Positions 34,907 to 50,800 of a stretch of 64,000 bases of DNA are shown here, piece after piece (within the stretch, counting starts at the first letter, position 1; every line of letters starts with the position of its first letter). The notes beneath the pieces were generated by a model. The model was not told the origin of the DNA. It did no database searches and saw nothing but the letters and a program-made list of their open reading frames with translations. A program made the translations under genes and the position numbers. Source of the stretch: Panonychus citri (lineage: Eukaryota; Arthropoda; Arachnida; Trombidiformes; Tetranychidae); NCBI RefSeq assembly GCF_014898815.1, contig NW_026515541.1, positions 1,798,001-1,862,000 on the forward strand, written 5' to 3'.

Positions 34907-34979
34907 TGCCCAAGGTGAGGATCGAACTCACGACCTTCAGATTATGAGACTGACGCGCTACCGACTGCGCTACCTAGGC
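34907..34979 (-). tRNA. tRNA-Met (CAT), elongator type, no intron
   Basis: The minus strand folds as a complete cloverleaf. The acceptor GCCTAGG pairs with CTTGGGC (two G-T pairs). The D arm is GCGC-AGTCGGTA-GCGC. The anticodon arm TCAGT-CTCATAA-TCTGA has anticodon CAT, and the T arm is GTGAG-TTCGATC-CTCAC with discriminator A. The A box (TAGCGCAGTCGG) and B box (GTTCGATCC) are intact. The arms match eukaryotic elongator tRNA-Met; the initiator would carry a different T loop. A run of five T follows directly downstream on the minus strand, as a Pol III terminator. Confidence 0.97.
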
Positions 34980-36277
34980 GGCAACTGAAGGTATTCGTTA
35001 TTAATTAATTTAAACATTTTATTCAGATCGAATCAAATTAAACCGATTAATTAAATTACATGAAAACAAATGAGGTTTTAACTGGATTAATGAACTAAAA
35101 ATGCAATAGCAATCAAACCTTGACTGACAAATGTAACAATTTTATTGATTAAATGGCAACTTTTCCGATAATTGGTCAATTAGCTCAATCGGTTTGCCTT
35201 TAAAATTATCAAAGCGTTGAATTAGAAGAAACATTTCTCAAACCAGTTTGAATAGATTTTTTTATTCTCTATTCATCATTCATTCTACCTTGAGTCTTCT
35301 GAAATTGTACACAATTCAAAATTATCATTTACGCAGTTAATTATTAGAATGATTAATAATTCTATCTGATTGAAATTCTGTTTATTGTTTAGTTGCATAT
35401 GAATCCAATAGATGGCGATACGTTTTCTCCAAAAAACGTGACCCATGTGGGAATTTAATTTAATCAACAAAAGAGATTAAAAGGAAACAGATTTACATTT
35501 AATTAATCTTTCTAATTATAGTTTTAATAATTTCCTTGTCGAATCCTTTTTCGTAATTTAATTACTATCCTTGTCTTTTCTTTTCTATCAATTGGTCGTC
35601 TCTCACATTTGTAGAGTTTCCTTTTTGTTCTTGTGTTTAAAGAGACCTTTTTTTAACCACCAGCGTCTTTTTCATTAACACGTCGTGAGAGTTGAAGATA
35701 ATCACAATTCCATATGTTGATTATTTTGTCCTTTAATTGATTAAACGTTACCTTTGGATGGTTTAAGTGTCACAATTAAACTCCTCCAGTTTTGATCTAC
35801 TGTTTAAAGACATTTTCTAATTTATTCTCTTCTAAAAACCAACCATCTTTTTTTAACCTTCTCTTTTTACTGGTGAGTATTTTTTTTCTCTCAATTTAAT
35901 TTACCAATTTATTTTCTCTTTTCTTTCTATCTAATTGTTCTAAACACTTTAGTTTACTTATATTTAACCAATTTAAATCCAATTGTCTTATAAAATCCCT
36001 TCCATTTTCCAGCTAATTGTTGATTTTTCCAAATTCTTTATACTCCGAGCCAACTCTCATTTTCTATAATAATTACATAGAGATGGAGACACTGTTTTCT
36101 CCATGGTTTTAATTTTTATCTTTTCTCTTTTCCAAATCTGTGTGGTTGAAACTTGAATCTTGATTCTTTTTTTTGGTTTTATTTCATTTCTTATTTTTTT
36201 CTATCTTTTCCTTTCCTTTTCTTCTCTTCGTTTTTTTTACAGCGTGTGTGTTGGCAACGTCTAATTAACGATCAACA
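34980..36277. promoter_or_regulatory. Upstream region and probable 5' UTR of importin-7
   Basis: No coding exon. A likely 5' UTR intron runs from a TG|GTGAGT donor at 35873 to the TTTTTTTACAG acceptor ending at 36242, leaving a short second UTR piece before the ATG at 36278. Pyrimidine-rich tracts at 35820-35940 and 36170-36240 fit this. Confidence 0.5.
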
Positions 36278-39200
36278 ATGTCGGATCTTAGTAAACTATC
36301 GGACATTTTTAGGGGAACCATCGATCCCAATGAAAGAGAAAGTGCGGAAAAGCAATTGGAAATGGTAATGTCTCATTTGTCTTTAATTCTAAAATGCTCT
36401 TAATCTATTCCTTCTCTTCTTATTTATACCTTTTTCTTTTTTTCCATCTTATCCTGTGTGTGTGTGTGTGTGTGTTTATCTCCATGTTGTTACTTTTTCC
36501 AATGAATTTTGGCAATAGTGAAAAAAAACATGGTGAAAACACGAGTCACCGGTGTTTCATCTTGAGCTTTTTTGGTGTTTCCTTTTTCCTTTTTTTCTTA
36601 CTCCCCTTTGGCATCTTTTTGTTTCATTTTTCTTTTGATTGTTTTTCAAATTTTCCAAATTTTATTCTTTTCTTTATCTACTTCTTGCCTTTAATCCTCT
36701 TTTTCTCTTTTTCTCACTTTCTCTCTTTATTGATATTCTTTACCCTTTAATTTCGACCCCTTTCTGATTTTCAATTGGCATTTCTTTGTTGTCTTTTTTT
36801 CTTTCTCATCTTGTTAATATTTACTCTTTACTTTAACTCTACAGATTCACAAGATAATCGGCTTTACACCCTCCATTTTGAGACTTGTTATGAGTGAAGG
36901 TGTTGACATGCCCATTCGTCAGGCTGGTGTTATATATTTAAAAAATAATATAATTGGTTACTGGACTGACAAATCAAACGGCCCACTACCTGACAATGAG
37001 TATAGTATTCATGAAACCGATCGACAAATCATTCGTGACTCGATAATCGATGCTATTGTTATGGCTCCTGAGCTTATCAGTGTTCATCTTGCTGTTTGTA
37101 TTAGTCACATAATTAAAACTGACTTTCCAGGGAGATGGTTTGGACTTGTTGATAAGATTTGTATGTATCTTCGTCATCCGGACACTAAATGTTGGATGGG
37201 AGCATTAGTATCCTTATACCAATTGGTGAAAATTTATGAATACAAAACAGGCGATGATCGAGCTCCTTTGGATGAAGCAATGACCCTCCTTCTACCTTTA
37301 ATTTATCAACGCGGTGTACAACTTGTACAAACAGATCATTCAGATTTATCAATTTGCCTTCAAAAACAGGTTCTGAAAATTTTTCACGCTTTCACTCAAT
37401 ATTCATTCCCTTTAAAATTGATCACTAATGAAATTTTCGCCCAATGGATGGAATTATTTCGTGTTATCCTTGAAAGGCCAAAGTACCGTAACTTTGAACA
37501 AGAAAGAGAAGAACAAAACTGGTGGAAATGTAAAAAATGGGTTCTTCATATTCTATCTCGAGTTTTTGAAAGATACGGTTCACCTGGAACTGTGGCAAAA
37601 GAATATAATGGATTTGCCAATTTCTACATTAAAACCTTTTCCGGGTGTGTCATCGGTTTACTATTGAAAATATTGGAACAACAAGGTAACAAACACTACG
37701 TTGACTCTAGAGTTCTTCAATTGACCTTGGTATACCTGAGTACAGCTGTTAACCACGCTGTCACATGGAAGCTGATTAAACCTCATACTATGCTGATAGT
37801 TCAGAATATATTGTTCCCATTGATGTGTTACACTGATGAAGATGATGAATTATGGACAACCGATCCTCATGAGTATATCCGATTGAAATTTGATGTTTTC
37901 GAAGATTATGTTTCACCAGTTACCGCTGCACAAAATTTGTTGCACATTTTCTCTCTTAAAAGAAAAGAAATGCTCCAGAAAATATTGGCCTTTGTTTTCC
38001 AAATTTTAAATGACTCAAACTCTGATGCTCGAATGATTGATGGAGCTCTTCATATAGTCGGATCGGTAGCAGATATTTTATTAAAGAAAGATATGTACAA
38101 AGATCAAATTGAAGAGCTTTTGGTCACCTACGTATTCCCCTATTTTCAAAATCAACATGGTTATCTACGAGCTCGAGCTTGTTGGGTGTTAAACTATTTC
38201 TCTGGTACTCGATTCCAAAGAGATTCCAATTTAGCTTCTGTGGTTCGAAGTATTGAAATGTGCTTGATGCATGACAAAGAATTGCCTGTTAAAGTTCAAG
38301 CCGCAATATGTATCCAAGGAATCCTATCATCTCAAGACAAAGCTCAAAAGCTAATGGAACCCAATGCAACATCAGTTACCTTTGAAATTTTGAACCTACT
38401 TCGGGAAACTGGTAATGAAGATTTAACCTCAGCTATGCAGAAATTGGTTTGCTTGTACCCCGAACAATTAATGCCCATGATCGTTGAGATGACCCAACAT
38501 TTAGAACAAACTTTCTATCAAATTTTGGACTCAAGTGCTGATGAAGATAATGAAGACAAAGCAATGACCGCAATGGGAGTGCTCACCACAATCGACACAA
38601 TTTGTACCGTTATGGAAGATCAAAAAGAGGTTATGGCTCAATTACAGCCGATCGTTGTTCGTCTGGTAGTGAAAATTTACCAAGAAGAGTTGATGGAATT
38701 GTATGAGGAAGCATTAACCCTTGTGTGTACCTCAACAACAAACAGTATATCACCTGATTTGTGGAAAATTTATGAACTTATGTACCAAGTGTTCAAAAAA
38801 GATGCCTTTGAATATTTCGGTGACATGATGCCCGCCTTGCACAATTTCATTACCGTTGATCCTCAAACTTTTGTTAACAATCGTAATCACGTTCTGGCGA
38901 TGTACGATATGTGCAAAACTGTTCTAAACAGTGACGCCGAAGAAGAGGCTGAAAGTTACGCGGCTAAACTTTTGGAATGTATGATTCTTCAATTTAAAGG
39001 TCAAATAGACGATTGTATCAGACCATTTGTGGAACTTGTTCTTACTCGATTAACTCGAGAAGTTAAGAATACAAGTTTACAAACAATTTGTCTCCAAGTT
39101 ATCATTGCAGCCTTCTATTATAATCCTTATCTTCTTTTGAATATTTTGAACGATATGCAGCCAGTTGATTCAAATCAATCGCTTTTCACCCATTTCATCA

Positions 39201-40088
39201 AGCGTTGGTTAAGTGATATCGAATGTTTCAAAGGGCTTCATGATAGAAAAATCTGTGTCTTAGGTTTGATAACTTTAATCAGTTTGGCACCAGAGAAACG
39301 AGTTGCCATCGTCAACGAAGCATCTCCACAATTTATGCCATCGATTCTTAAACTGTTTGATGGATTAAAATTGGCCTATCAATCAAAAGCTAATGCTGAA
39401 AATGCTGATGATGATGATTCTGAGGAGGAACTGGATGAAGAAAGTGACGTGGAAGCTTTGGATGATGAAGAAGACCATGTTGCTAACTCTGATTATCACA
39501 ATAGACTATTAGGAAAAATAAACACCGGTTGTCCTTTTCCGGTTTCATCGGTATATTTACGAGATGACGAAGATATTAGTGAAGATGATGAGGACGAGTA
39601 TAGTGATGATGAGGAAGCAGATTTTGTCCAAACTGCCCTGGAAAGTTACACCACACCATTGGATTCAGATGACACTGACACAGATGAATATGTTATTTTT
39701 AAAGAAGTTCTTGAAATGTTACAAAAGAAAGATCCAAATTGGTACAACCATTTGATGTCACCACTAAAACAAGATCAACAAGAGGCTTTACAATCCGTCT
39801 TCATCTTGGCCAATCAACGAAAAGCCGCAGCAGGTTGGTTTAAATGATCAGCGATATTTAATTGATCCTTATCCCAGCTTGCTTGCTCGTCGCCTCTCCT
39901 CCTTTTCCCAAGCAAAATGATCCAAAAAACGCTCGTTTTCTAAAAATCATCATCTGACCATTCATTTTTTCTCTTATCTCTCTTTTTGATCCACAGAATC
40001 ACGTAAGATCGAAAAACTCGGAGGTTATATGTTCCAGAATCAAACCGTGCCGAGCTCTTTCAATTTCGGAGGAACACCTATTGTATAG
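36278..40088 (+). CDS. IPO7: Importin-7 (RanBP7, moleskin), nuclear import receptor
   Basis: Three coding exons: 36278-36364, 36845-39833 and 39997-40088, 1055 aa (human about 1038). The importin-beta N-terminal domain is clear (RGTIDPNERESAEKQLE, then PIRQAGVIYLKNNI). HEAT repeats follow with landmark blocks WWKCKKWVLHILSRVFERYG, PLMCYTDEDDELW, FDVFEDYVSPVTAAQNLL, YLRARACWVLNYFSG, LHDRKICVLGLI. The acidic Asp/Glu tract (residues ~845-920, 39405-39700) that contacts RanGTP or cargo is present, as is the C-terminal SSFNFGG motif. The small last exon supplies SRKIEKLGGYMFQ, colinear with human. Role: karyopherin importing ribosomal proteins, histone H1 and, in Drosophila, activated ERK and Smads. 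Intron 1 carries a (TG)n run. Confidence 0.97.
36455..36475. repeat. (TG)n microsatellite in importin-7 intron 1
   Basis: About ten TG units inside the 480-bp first coding intron (36365-36844), which is otherwise strongly pyrimidine-rich. Confidence 0.9.
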
Positions 40089-42627
<2,539 letters not shown>

Positions 42628-42703
42628 ATGAGAAAATGAAATGAGTGGAAGAAAGAAGACAAGAAAATGAATAAAGAATAGAACGAGAAATTATTGCAAT
42701 TGT

Positions 42704-45700
42704 TCACATGGCTTCGAGCCAATTGTTTGGTTCGGAGAAAGGAAATATTTGTACGACTTGACCGATGCACTTCGATTGTCCTTCTCGAAAGAGTATTCGA
42801 CATCCTGGTTGAACATATTCGGGTTGCCTGAGAAATTTAAGCATCATGGAAGCCGTTTCGTTCGTTGTGACTCCTCTTTTACCCATAATTGCGATAACCA
42901 CTGCTGTCTGACAAATATTACCGATATGAACAGTGGCCTGATAACCTGAAGAGATCATAGTTGCATGATAAAGTACATGCATTCGAGCTTGAAAATAGAG
43001 ACAAATTGAATTATCTTGATGAGGTTCTCTGGCTAATGAAAGGATAACCATTCCTTTTCTTAATTGTTCCAATGATTCAGGATCTTTATTGGCAAGTGCA
43101 AATGTCGCACTTTCACCTGCACGTACAACCCTACAGGGAACTTTATACCGATGGATTGACTGAATCTGAGCCTTAACAAAATTTCCATCGATATTGGGAC
43201 CAACTTGAATCCAATTTCCTTCTTTCAAAATTCCCGAAGTTAACAGTCCACCGACAACAGTACCAACTTCAGTTACATGAAAAGTTTCATCAACCTTTAA
43301 GTTCATCAGAAGAAAAGAAAACAAGATTATGACTGAATTGATTCCGATGCAAAGAACATTATTGTTAGTAAATTGGGTAAAGGGTTGTAAGAGTAAAGAA
43401 AGAAAAGATTTGGCAACAAGATTACGATAGAAAAAGAGACCGAACAGGAAGAAAAAACTGGTATTTAAGCGGGAACACAATTTACGCGGGCAAATTGTTG
43501 ATTCTTATCCGATTCTCATAATGATAATCTCTTGAAATATTCTCTGGAACAATTAGGAAACTAACAAATTAAGGGCAACGAGAATCAATTAGATCAAACT
43601 ACCTGAAACTCAGCATCTTTTTGAATTAACTTATCGACATCTTTGTTACTTAGACACGGAGAGAAAACGTTGAGAAAAGTATACAACAGATCGAGTCCAG
43701 TCCCGTTGAAACAGGACACTTTAAATATCGGTGTGACATTTGAGGCCATCGAACTGGCGGCAGTAATTGCATCATCTTTACAATTAATTACAATTGGAAG
43801 CTATTGAAAGAGAGAGAGAGAGAAAAAGAAAAAAATAAATTAAAAGATAATTAGAAAGGAAATTATTAGCTAATTGATTGTTGTTGAGATTGGGTTTGTT
43901 ATGAGAGTATAAGTGATTAAATCACTTGTGCAATTAAAGGTTAATTCAGAAAGAGAACGTGTATAAACAGTTGATTATCATCATTATCATTAGTAAATCA
44001 ACTGAACACAATACCTGATACATCATTAAATATAACATAATAATGATTATCTACCTTGATTTTTTTACCTTTCCTACATTTTGCTTATTAATTGAATTAC
44101 ATCAGCGATGCTGTTAATTGATTATGATGGGATTCTTAACGAAAAAATGTCAGAAAATTATTAAATCAATGTTTACACTTAATTGTTTGTTGATAGAAAA
44201 TGTGATTGAGGAGATTGAAAAACAAATGGAGCGATTTAAACACGTCGACAATTTTTTTCTGCATCACATTACTCAAGATCTTACTGTTTCCTCTTGCCTC
44301 AGGCTATATGGTGTTGAGAGTGTGTTAGTTTAATTATGTATCTGTCAAGTTGATTATTTAATGGTTGGAGAGAAATTAAGAAAAAAATTATGTCGATGGA
44401 AGGCTGATTTTTTCTTCCACTTGTCATAATTGTTTCACTTTTTTCTCTAATTATTTCACTTCTTTTTTCTATTTACTTTCTTCTTCTAATTTTTTTTCTT
44501 CTCTATTCTATCATGTTTAATGACGATCATGATGATGATGATGATGATGATGATGATTAAATGACTGAATGGATGAAAAGTGTAGGGATAATGTTTTTTT
44601 TTTCTTGATTTGTTACCTTTTTACAGGCTGGTGATTTAAGTAAAGATTCAAGTTTACTGAGAGTGTCCTTGGTTGTTTCGCTTGTGGAGAGATCAACTTT
44701 GTTTACAACAATTACTATTGGCACGTCCAAGGCCAAAGCCAATCCAAGGTGTTCCAATGTTGTACCGGCAAGACCGGCAACTGCACTGACCACCAACATT
44801 GCAATATGAGGAGAATGTCCCATTAATCCGAAAATGGTTGTTCTCAAATATTTCTGATGACCAGCAAGATCTATGAATGTAATTAACTTTGACGATGATT
44901 CATAAATCTCTTCGGGAGTTCGGCAGATATTATAAGTTACTGGACAACCTCTACTATCAAAACCTAATATTTCACGACTTATGGACGATGTATGGCCACT
45001 TTGAATCTCATGACGATGTCGAAACAAATTGAGTCGTGCACTTCCTCTACCATTATCGAGTTCACCTTGAGTTAGAACACCGAGTAAAGTGCTTTTACCA
45101 ACCTCAACGTTACCCAAAACTGCAACTCGAAGTTCAATTGATCCTTGATCATCAGGAACTCGTCTAATTAAAACTTCCATTACTTTTCTTTTGGTTGAAC
45201 TTGTTGCTGGGCTAACTATTTTCTCTCTTAAAATGTTAACAGAAGCCCCTAATTTCTCAGCCATCAAGTATAACGTTCGAAGTGAAGAATCAGCTTCTTC
45301 TTCTGTCAAACCAACGAGTAAACCTTTATCCTCAACACCAATCTCATAAATAGCTTCTCCATGACCTAGGGATTAATAATAGAAACAAAAATGATGCAAT
45401 AAGAGAATAGAATATTATAAAAAAAAGGGATACTCTTATTGAAAGAATAAAAATTTACAAGTAAAGGAAAAGAAATTAACAAAAACGAACCTTCTCTAAG
45501 TCTCCATTTCATTTGTGTAACCAAGTGTTCAAATCTACTTTGAGACGGATTGATTAATTTTAATTTGTACTCAATATTACCCTCTGCACATTCAGGAGGA
45601 AGGTAATTAATATTATCTTCACCAACAACAGAAATAGAACTGTTGTCAACCATTAGTTCACCATTATCACGATCAAATTCACAATTACCCTCTAAGCCAG

Positions 45701-45746
45701 CACTATTTACGCTTTTCTGTCCAAATAGACCAATTAACGGATCCAT
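42704..45746 (-). CDS. GTPBP2: GTP-binding protein 2 (GTPBP1/2 family translational GTPase)
   Basis: Minus-strand exons are 45746-45491, 45365-44617, 43800-43603 and 43294-42704, 597 aa (human 602). Before the GTPase domain the blocks YLPPECAEGNIEYKLKL, FEHLVTQMKWRLREG and EAIYEIGVEDKGLLVGL are specific to GTPBP2 rather than GTPBP1. GTPase motifs: G1 GNVEVGKST, GELDNGRGSARLNLFRHRHE with switch I region, G3 DLAGH, G4 NKVD. Then beta-barrel domains 2 and 3, with VDETFHVTEVGTVVGG, RAGESATFAL, RKGMVIL and QPGCRILFREGQSK. Known role: an EF1A-like factor that rescues stalled ribosomes with Pelota and tunes mRNA decay. The larger upstream frame (LFCFQFSFVFF...) is 5' UTR. The gene is divergent from the HMG-box gene, starts 610 bp apart. 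Confidence 0.94.
43801..44616 (-). other. Large second intron of GTPBP2
   Basis: 816 bp with GTAACA donor and CAATAG acceptor (minus strand). It contains a short GA run (43806-43824), a (GAT)n run (44531-44557) and a 71-codon plus-strand frame (44118-44333) with no recognisable domain, probably chance. Confidence 0.75.
44529..44558. repeat. (GAT)n trinucleotide repeat
   Basis: About nine perfect GAT units inside GTPBP2 intron 2. Confidence 0.9.
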
Positions 45747-46356
45747 ATTGGAACAAAGAAAATAAAGAAAAGGGAGAGATAAAGATGATGAAGGAAAAAA
45801 AACGAAAGAAAATTGAAAACAAAAAAGGGCCAAAGGTAAATCGAAAAGAGAAACAAGAGTTTAAAGGTGAAAATAAAAGATGAGATCTATGACCAGGTTC
45901 AGGTTACATGGATGATGAACACTCGGTAAATCCCCACAATTGGAATAGAATAAAAATAAATAAAAGAATAAATTATGGAGAAGGAAAAAGATCACAGGAG
46001 AACATCAGAAACTGATGAAGGAAAAATTGATCTCCAAGAGAAACTGTCACCAAGAATTAAACAATGTCACTTTTATTGTTGCTTGTTTACAGTTTCAAAG
46101 CTTCAGAGTTTTGTTTCTCTTCAGCTGAAACGATTAATTGAAATGTTCTATTCTATTCCACCAGGTGGCGCCACGAGACCATTCGAGGATTTTGGGAGAG
46201 AGAGAGAGAAAGAGAGAAAGAAAAGAGAGAGAAACCAGTTCAGTCTTACTTTAGCCTCTCTTTTCTAAGTTTAAGAGTTTCCTTTACTCTTTCTAACTAA
46301 AATTTTCTCTTTTCTTTCTTTCTGTGTTTTTTCAAACCTTCTCTTGGTTTAGTGTA
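45747..46356. promoter_or_regulatory. Shared divergent promoter region of GTPBP2 and the HMG-box gene
   Basis: 610 bp separate the two start codons. It includes GA-rich runs (46195-46235) and GCGCCACGAGACC near 46170, the only GC-rich spot in the region. A 97-codon frame at 45975-46268 has no support. Confidence 0.5.
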
Positions 46357-47812
46357 ATGTATTTTCTTCCTTCGACTTCTTTTCAAGTAATAGATGACAA
46401 TTTCACTTCTGTGGTTGCTCAACAAAAACCTTTGCAGCCAAACAATGCAGGCCAAGGGATGGTTATGGTTAACACCACCCAACAGGCTACACCTAATCAA
46501 ACATCAATTCCACAGTTAGAAGGTAAAATATATATTCAAATTAAACTAATTTCTATTTTTTTTATTTCTCTTTCTTTCCCCCTCCCTTTCCATCTCTCTT
46601 TCTTTTTCTCTTTCTTTGATTTCTTTCTATTTTTCTCTCCTGATTTGTTCTCTTGCTCCTGTTTCGTTTCAATTTCTTTACCTTACGTTTGGGTTTTCGG
46701 ATTTGTTCTATGTCATTATTTTCCTATTCCTTGCCTTGCTCTCTCTTTCTTTCTCTCTCTTTTTCTCTATCTGTGTGTTAACTGTTTTTTATTTTCTGTT
46801 TGCTTTTTACTCCCATATTATTTTTGTTATAGTGGCGGAACTACAGGAAAGTCCATACACTATTGAAGAGTTGGCTGCTGATCCTTCTTTCTCATCGGCG
46901 GCCTTATGCTTCTACCAAGCTGATAGAATGGTTATTCTGGAAACCCAAAATCCAAACAAAAGTCAAACTGAATTAGTGACTATGACAATTCAAGAATGGC
47001 ATAGCAAGTTGACGACCAGTCAAAAAGCAAAATATCTTAGGATAGCTGAACGAATGGGCCTTGCAAGTATTTGTAGAGCACCTCCAGGGACCCATGGACA
47101 AGGAAATCTTTTGTCAATGTCATCATACGTTAATTCAGGCCCACCGCCACCTTATGGTGCAGGCCCAATGTGTTTGGAAGAAATGTTAAAACGAGAACCC
47201 AAAAAACCACCTAAAAATGGTTATTCACTATTCACATCAGAACAATTAGCCAAGTATGTAAATGTTGAACCTCAGAAACGATTGGCAGAAGTTGCACGGA
47301 TTTGGAGGGAGAATGTCACTCAAGAGGAAAAAGAACAATACGATGCTAGGAACAAAGTTCTTCTAGCGCAATATCACAGACAATTGGAAAATTTCATCGA
47401 GGTGAGTAGTACATTTTTATCTAATTCTAATCACTTTTATTCTCAATTAGTCTTGTCATAGCCTATTAGTGTCTCTTCATTAATCACACACAAGCGAAGG
47501 TTATTTTCCTTTCTTTTTGAACGACCGCTATCCAGCTCACTTCATTCCAGGCCACCATTTAGGCTAACTGTTTATTCCGTTTTCTAATTTTTCTTTTCTC
47601 CCTCTTTCATTCTAAATCTTTCACTTACAAACAAATGATAGACCCTGACTCCCGAAGAGCGTTATATTTATGATGATTATTGTCGAAAAAGGAACAAGTA
47701 CAAGCACCACAAGAAAAAGTATAAGGGCGATGATGGTTTGGAACCTAAAAAGAAGAGCAAAAAGAAGAAGGATGTTGTTCAACAGCAACAACAGCAAGTG
47801 CTCCATCAATGA
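46357..47812 (+). CDS. Two-HMG-box protein of UBF/TFAM-like plan (301 aa)
   Basis: Exons are 46357-46522, 46833-47401 and 47642-47812. The first encodes a Gln/Asn/Thr-rich disordered leader. Exon 2 has a divergent HMG-like helix set (FYQADRMVILETQNPNKSQ, IQEWHSKLTTSQKAKYLRIA). A second, clearer HMG box follows: KREPKKPPKNGYSLFTSEQL, RLAEVARIWRENVTQEEKEQ and YDARNKVLLAQYHRQLENFI, continuing into exon 3 (TLTPEERYIYDDYCRK). The tail is Lys-rich (nuclear localisation type) followed by poly-Gln. It should bind DNA non-specifically or by bending. The exact family was not recognised. UBF- or TFAM-like are possible, but no mitochondrial presequence is seen. The true 5' end may differ: the TTCTTTTCAAG at 46377-46387 also looks like an acceptor, so an unseen upstream exon is possible. 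Confidence 0.78.
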
Positions 47813-50800
47813 AATCAATTTGTTTCAACTGATTTTTCATCTTAAATTCTGTAACTGCTTCTTCTATAACTCTTCTCTTATTCTATTTCTTTCCAATCTC
47901 TCTCTTTCTCTCTCTCTCTCTTTCTCCCCTTGTTCATCATCATTACCATCGTCTTCGTCTTCTTGTTTAATTATAACTTGTGATTTATCAATTAACCGAT
48001 GTATCTAAACATCATCACATTAATTACAACACTGACTGTATTATAAAGATAATTATAAAACCTAAAAAAGCAAGACCATTAAAAAAAGACAAAACAAAGA
48101 TGAAGAACTGTAAAAAATGGTCATGTATCAACATCTAAATCAATCTAATACACATAAAATATACTAAAAACATTGTGACTTGGTTTTATTCAAATTCTAA
48201 ATCTCATCAATTGAACATCAAACACTACAAAAAGAAACATCATCAATCCAATTAGATAATATTGATTATCGATACACTAAGTGTTTATTTGTGTATTTAA
48301 TTGGTAACAATTAATATTTCCAAGTCTAAAGGGAAAACCAAACCAAAAGAATAACCAATGAAAAGGTTAATTGAAAAGTGAACAAAATTGAGGAAAAACA
48401 TGGAACTTGATTTGGAATTGGATAAGAGGCTTTGAGTCTTTATAATCTAATAAGCCAATTATTGAATTCGCTTTTGTGTAACTCATAATGTACCTTGATG
48501 ATTAACCAAATGAACGGTTTTTGTTTCCTTTCCAATGTGACAGTTGATGAAATGAATTGAGAAAGTTAAGGTTTGGTCAACAAGACTGGTTATTTGGGTT
48601 CATCTTTTTTTCTGGTTCAAAACTGGTAACTGGTTTATGGTTCATAGTTACCATGATTAGACTAAAAAATGTTTTGATAATGAAATAAATTGTTGCAATC
48701 AGAATGGAAGAGAAAAGTGAATGACAAAAAAATTCTATTTTTTTGTTTTCTAAACAACATTTGAAGAACATGAAAAGTGGAGAGAAGAGAAAAATTGAGA
48801 GACTAAAATGTCTCCTCTTTTTCCCTTCTCTCTCTCTCTTCCTTTCATTTCTGCTTTTTCCTCTTTTTCCTCTTTTCCTATGCTTCTTTTCATATCCTCT
48901 CTTTTTCTCTTTCTTTCTTTTTCTCTTCTTCTTCTATTATTGCAGTAAAAGCAAAAAGAAAGAAAAATGAATCCAAGCTTTTCATCTTTCTTTTTTTCTC
49001 TTCTGCCTTTCATCTTGCCTCTTTTTCTCTCTCTTTCCCTTTTCCACCTTTTTCCCTCTTCTTCTCTTCTCTTCTCTGTCTATATTTTGTTTCTCTTTCT
49101 TTCTCTCTTCAAACAAGAGTAATAGAGTGTAGAGTCTATAGAAAGGCGAAAACCGAGAAAGCCAGCGAAGTAGGGAAAGAAGAAAAGCTGCATAAAGAAA
49201 GAGAAAGAAACAGAAAACTAAACGATGGAAGATAAAGAGACAGACTCAAAAGAGAAAGAGAGATGATAAAGAAGATAAAAGCAGAAAGAAGAAAAAAAAG
49301 AGGGAAAAGTAACACTGAAGGGGAAAAGAAGCAAAAGAGAGAAGAAATGAAAACTGTTAGATGATGAAAGCCAAATATATTCTCTTCTTTTGTGAGTGGA
49401 AATTCAGTTGAAATATATCGATCTGAATCTCTCGATAGACGCTCGAATATGAAGAAGATGATAACAGGGAAAAGAGAGAAAGAGAGAGAAAATAAATGAA
49501 AGAAAGAGAGAGGATCAATGAAAGGGAAGAAAGAGAACACAAGTTGAAACCAAGGCTGAGAAAGAGAAGGAGAGAGAGAGAGAGGGAGAAAATAATATTC
49601 TTTATAAAAATAATAAACAATTAATACGAAGAACGATAATATTAGTTGTTAATCAAGTTCGTCATTTATTTCAATAAGAAATGAAAACACACTCACTCAC
49701 CTTTATGATCGTTTCCAGTTTATCTTACCTTTTTTCTTCTTACCTTCATCTTGTTTATCATCATGTAAACAAATGGATTCCATAGACTATCAAGCGAAAT
49801 TCATTGATCAAGATCTTAAAGAAATTATGAGAATAAGATGATGAAAGTGTTTACAAAAGAAAGAGAAGAAGATGAACCTCACCTGAGAATCTAAAGAGAA
49901 GATGAAAGAGTAAAAAAAAAGAAGAGAAAATTCTGAGAGAAAAAAGAAAACCAGATAAAAGGTAAGAAGAAAAAGAGAAGAAGAGGGAAAAAAGAAAGAA
50001 GAAAAGCTTCGGTTGTTTTTTTTCTTTCTCTTCTCATTCAAATAAATAGAAAGAAAAAAGAAACTAAAGGAAATGAGAAGAAAGAAAAAAAAAGAGAATA
50101 GAATAAAAATGAAAGAGAACATTTTGACTTCTCTTTCTTTTTCTTCTCTCTTTTCAATGTTTCTCTTTTCTCATTTAGAAATTTAATTTTTGTCAATATA
50201 ATTTTTTCTTCCATTTTATTTTTATTATAATTTATTTAATTCGATTGTGAATTATTTGTTCATCTAAACCAGTTAATCATCTAATTGTTGCTGTTGTTAT
50301 GGTGTTTCCAGAATTCAACCTAAACCTGTAGGTTTAGTATTGGGATTAATTTGTTAATCAAAATTCATGTTTACCAAAAGTGTGTTTCATGTTTCATGTT
50401 GATAGTCAATGGTTTACACTGACAACTGTTAACTAATCATCATCATGATAATTGTCAGCTCATTTAATCACAAAACTAATATCTTGTCACCAACACCATT
50501 GGGTTAATTATTGTCTGTTTAATCAACAGAAAAACCCAACAGGTTAACAACAATTAACTTACTGTACATTGAAAATTGGAAACATCATCTTACTTGTATT
50601 GCTTAGGCCTAAGAAGGTTTTAAGAATAATTAGTTTAAACATTGTAAACAATCAGTTGATTTTTTACAAATTTCAACACTAATTATCGTCGGTTTAATTA
50701 ATCTAGTTCATTGATTGGTGAGATCCCTTGTGAATTGACCATTGATTTTTTTTCCTTATCAATATTCGGTTAAAATTAATCTCAATCTCTCAAAGCAAAA

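Noticed and set aside
36394..36750. 118-codon Phe/Leu-rich frame
   Set aside because: Translation of the pyrimidine-rich first intron of importin-7.
44118..44333. 71-codon plus-strand frame inside GTPBP2 intron 2
   Set aside because: Antisense to the gene, no motif, and near the size expected by chance in an 816-bp intron.
46616..46832. Hydrophobic N-terminal extension of the HMG exon 2 frame
   Set aside because: It is the pyrimidine-rich intron before the acceptor at 46832; the phase fits splicing from 46522.
48577..50122. Seven open frames of 64-134 codons rich in Phe/Leu/Ser or Lys/Glu/Arg
   Set aside because: Products of polypyrimidine and polypurine tracts, not genes.
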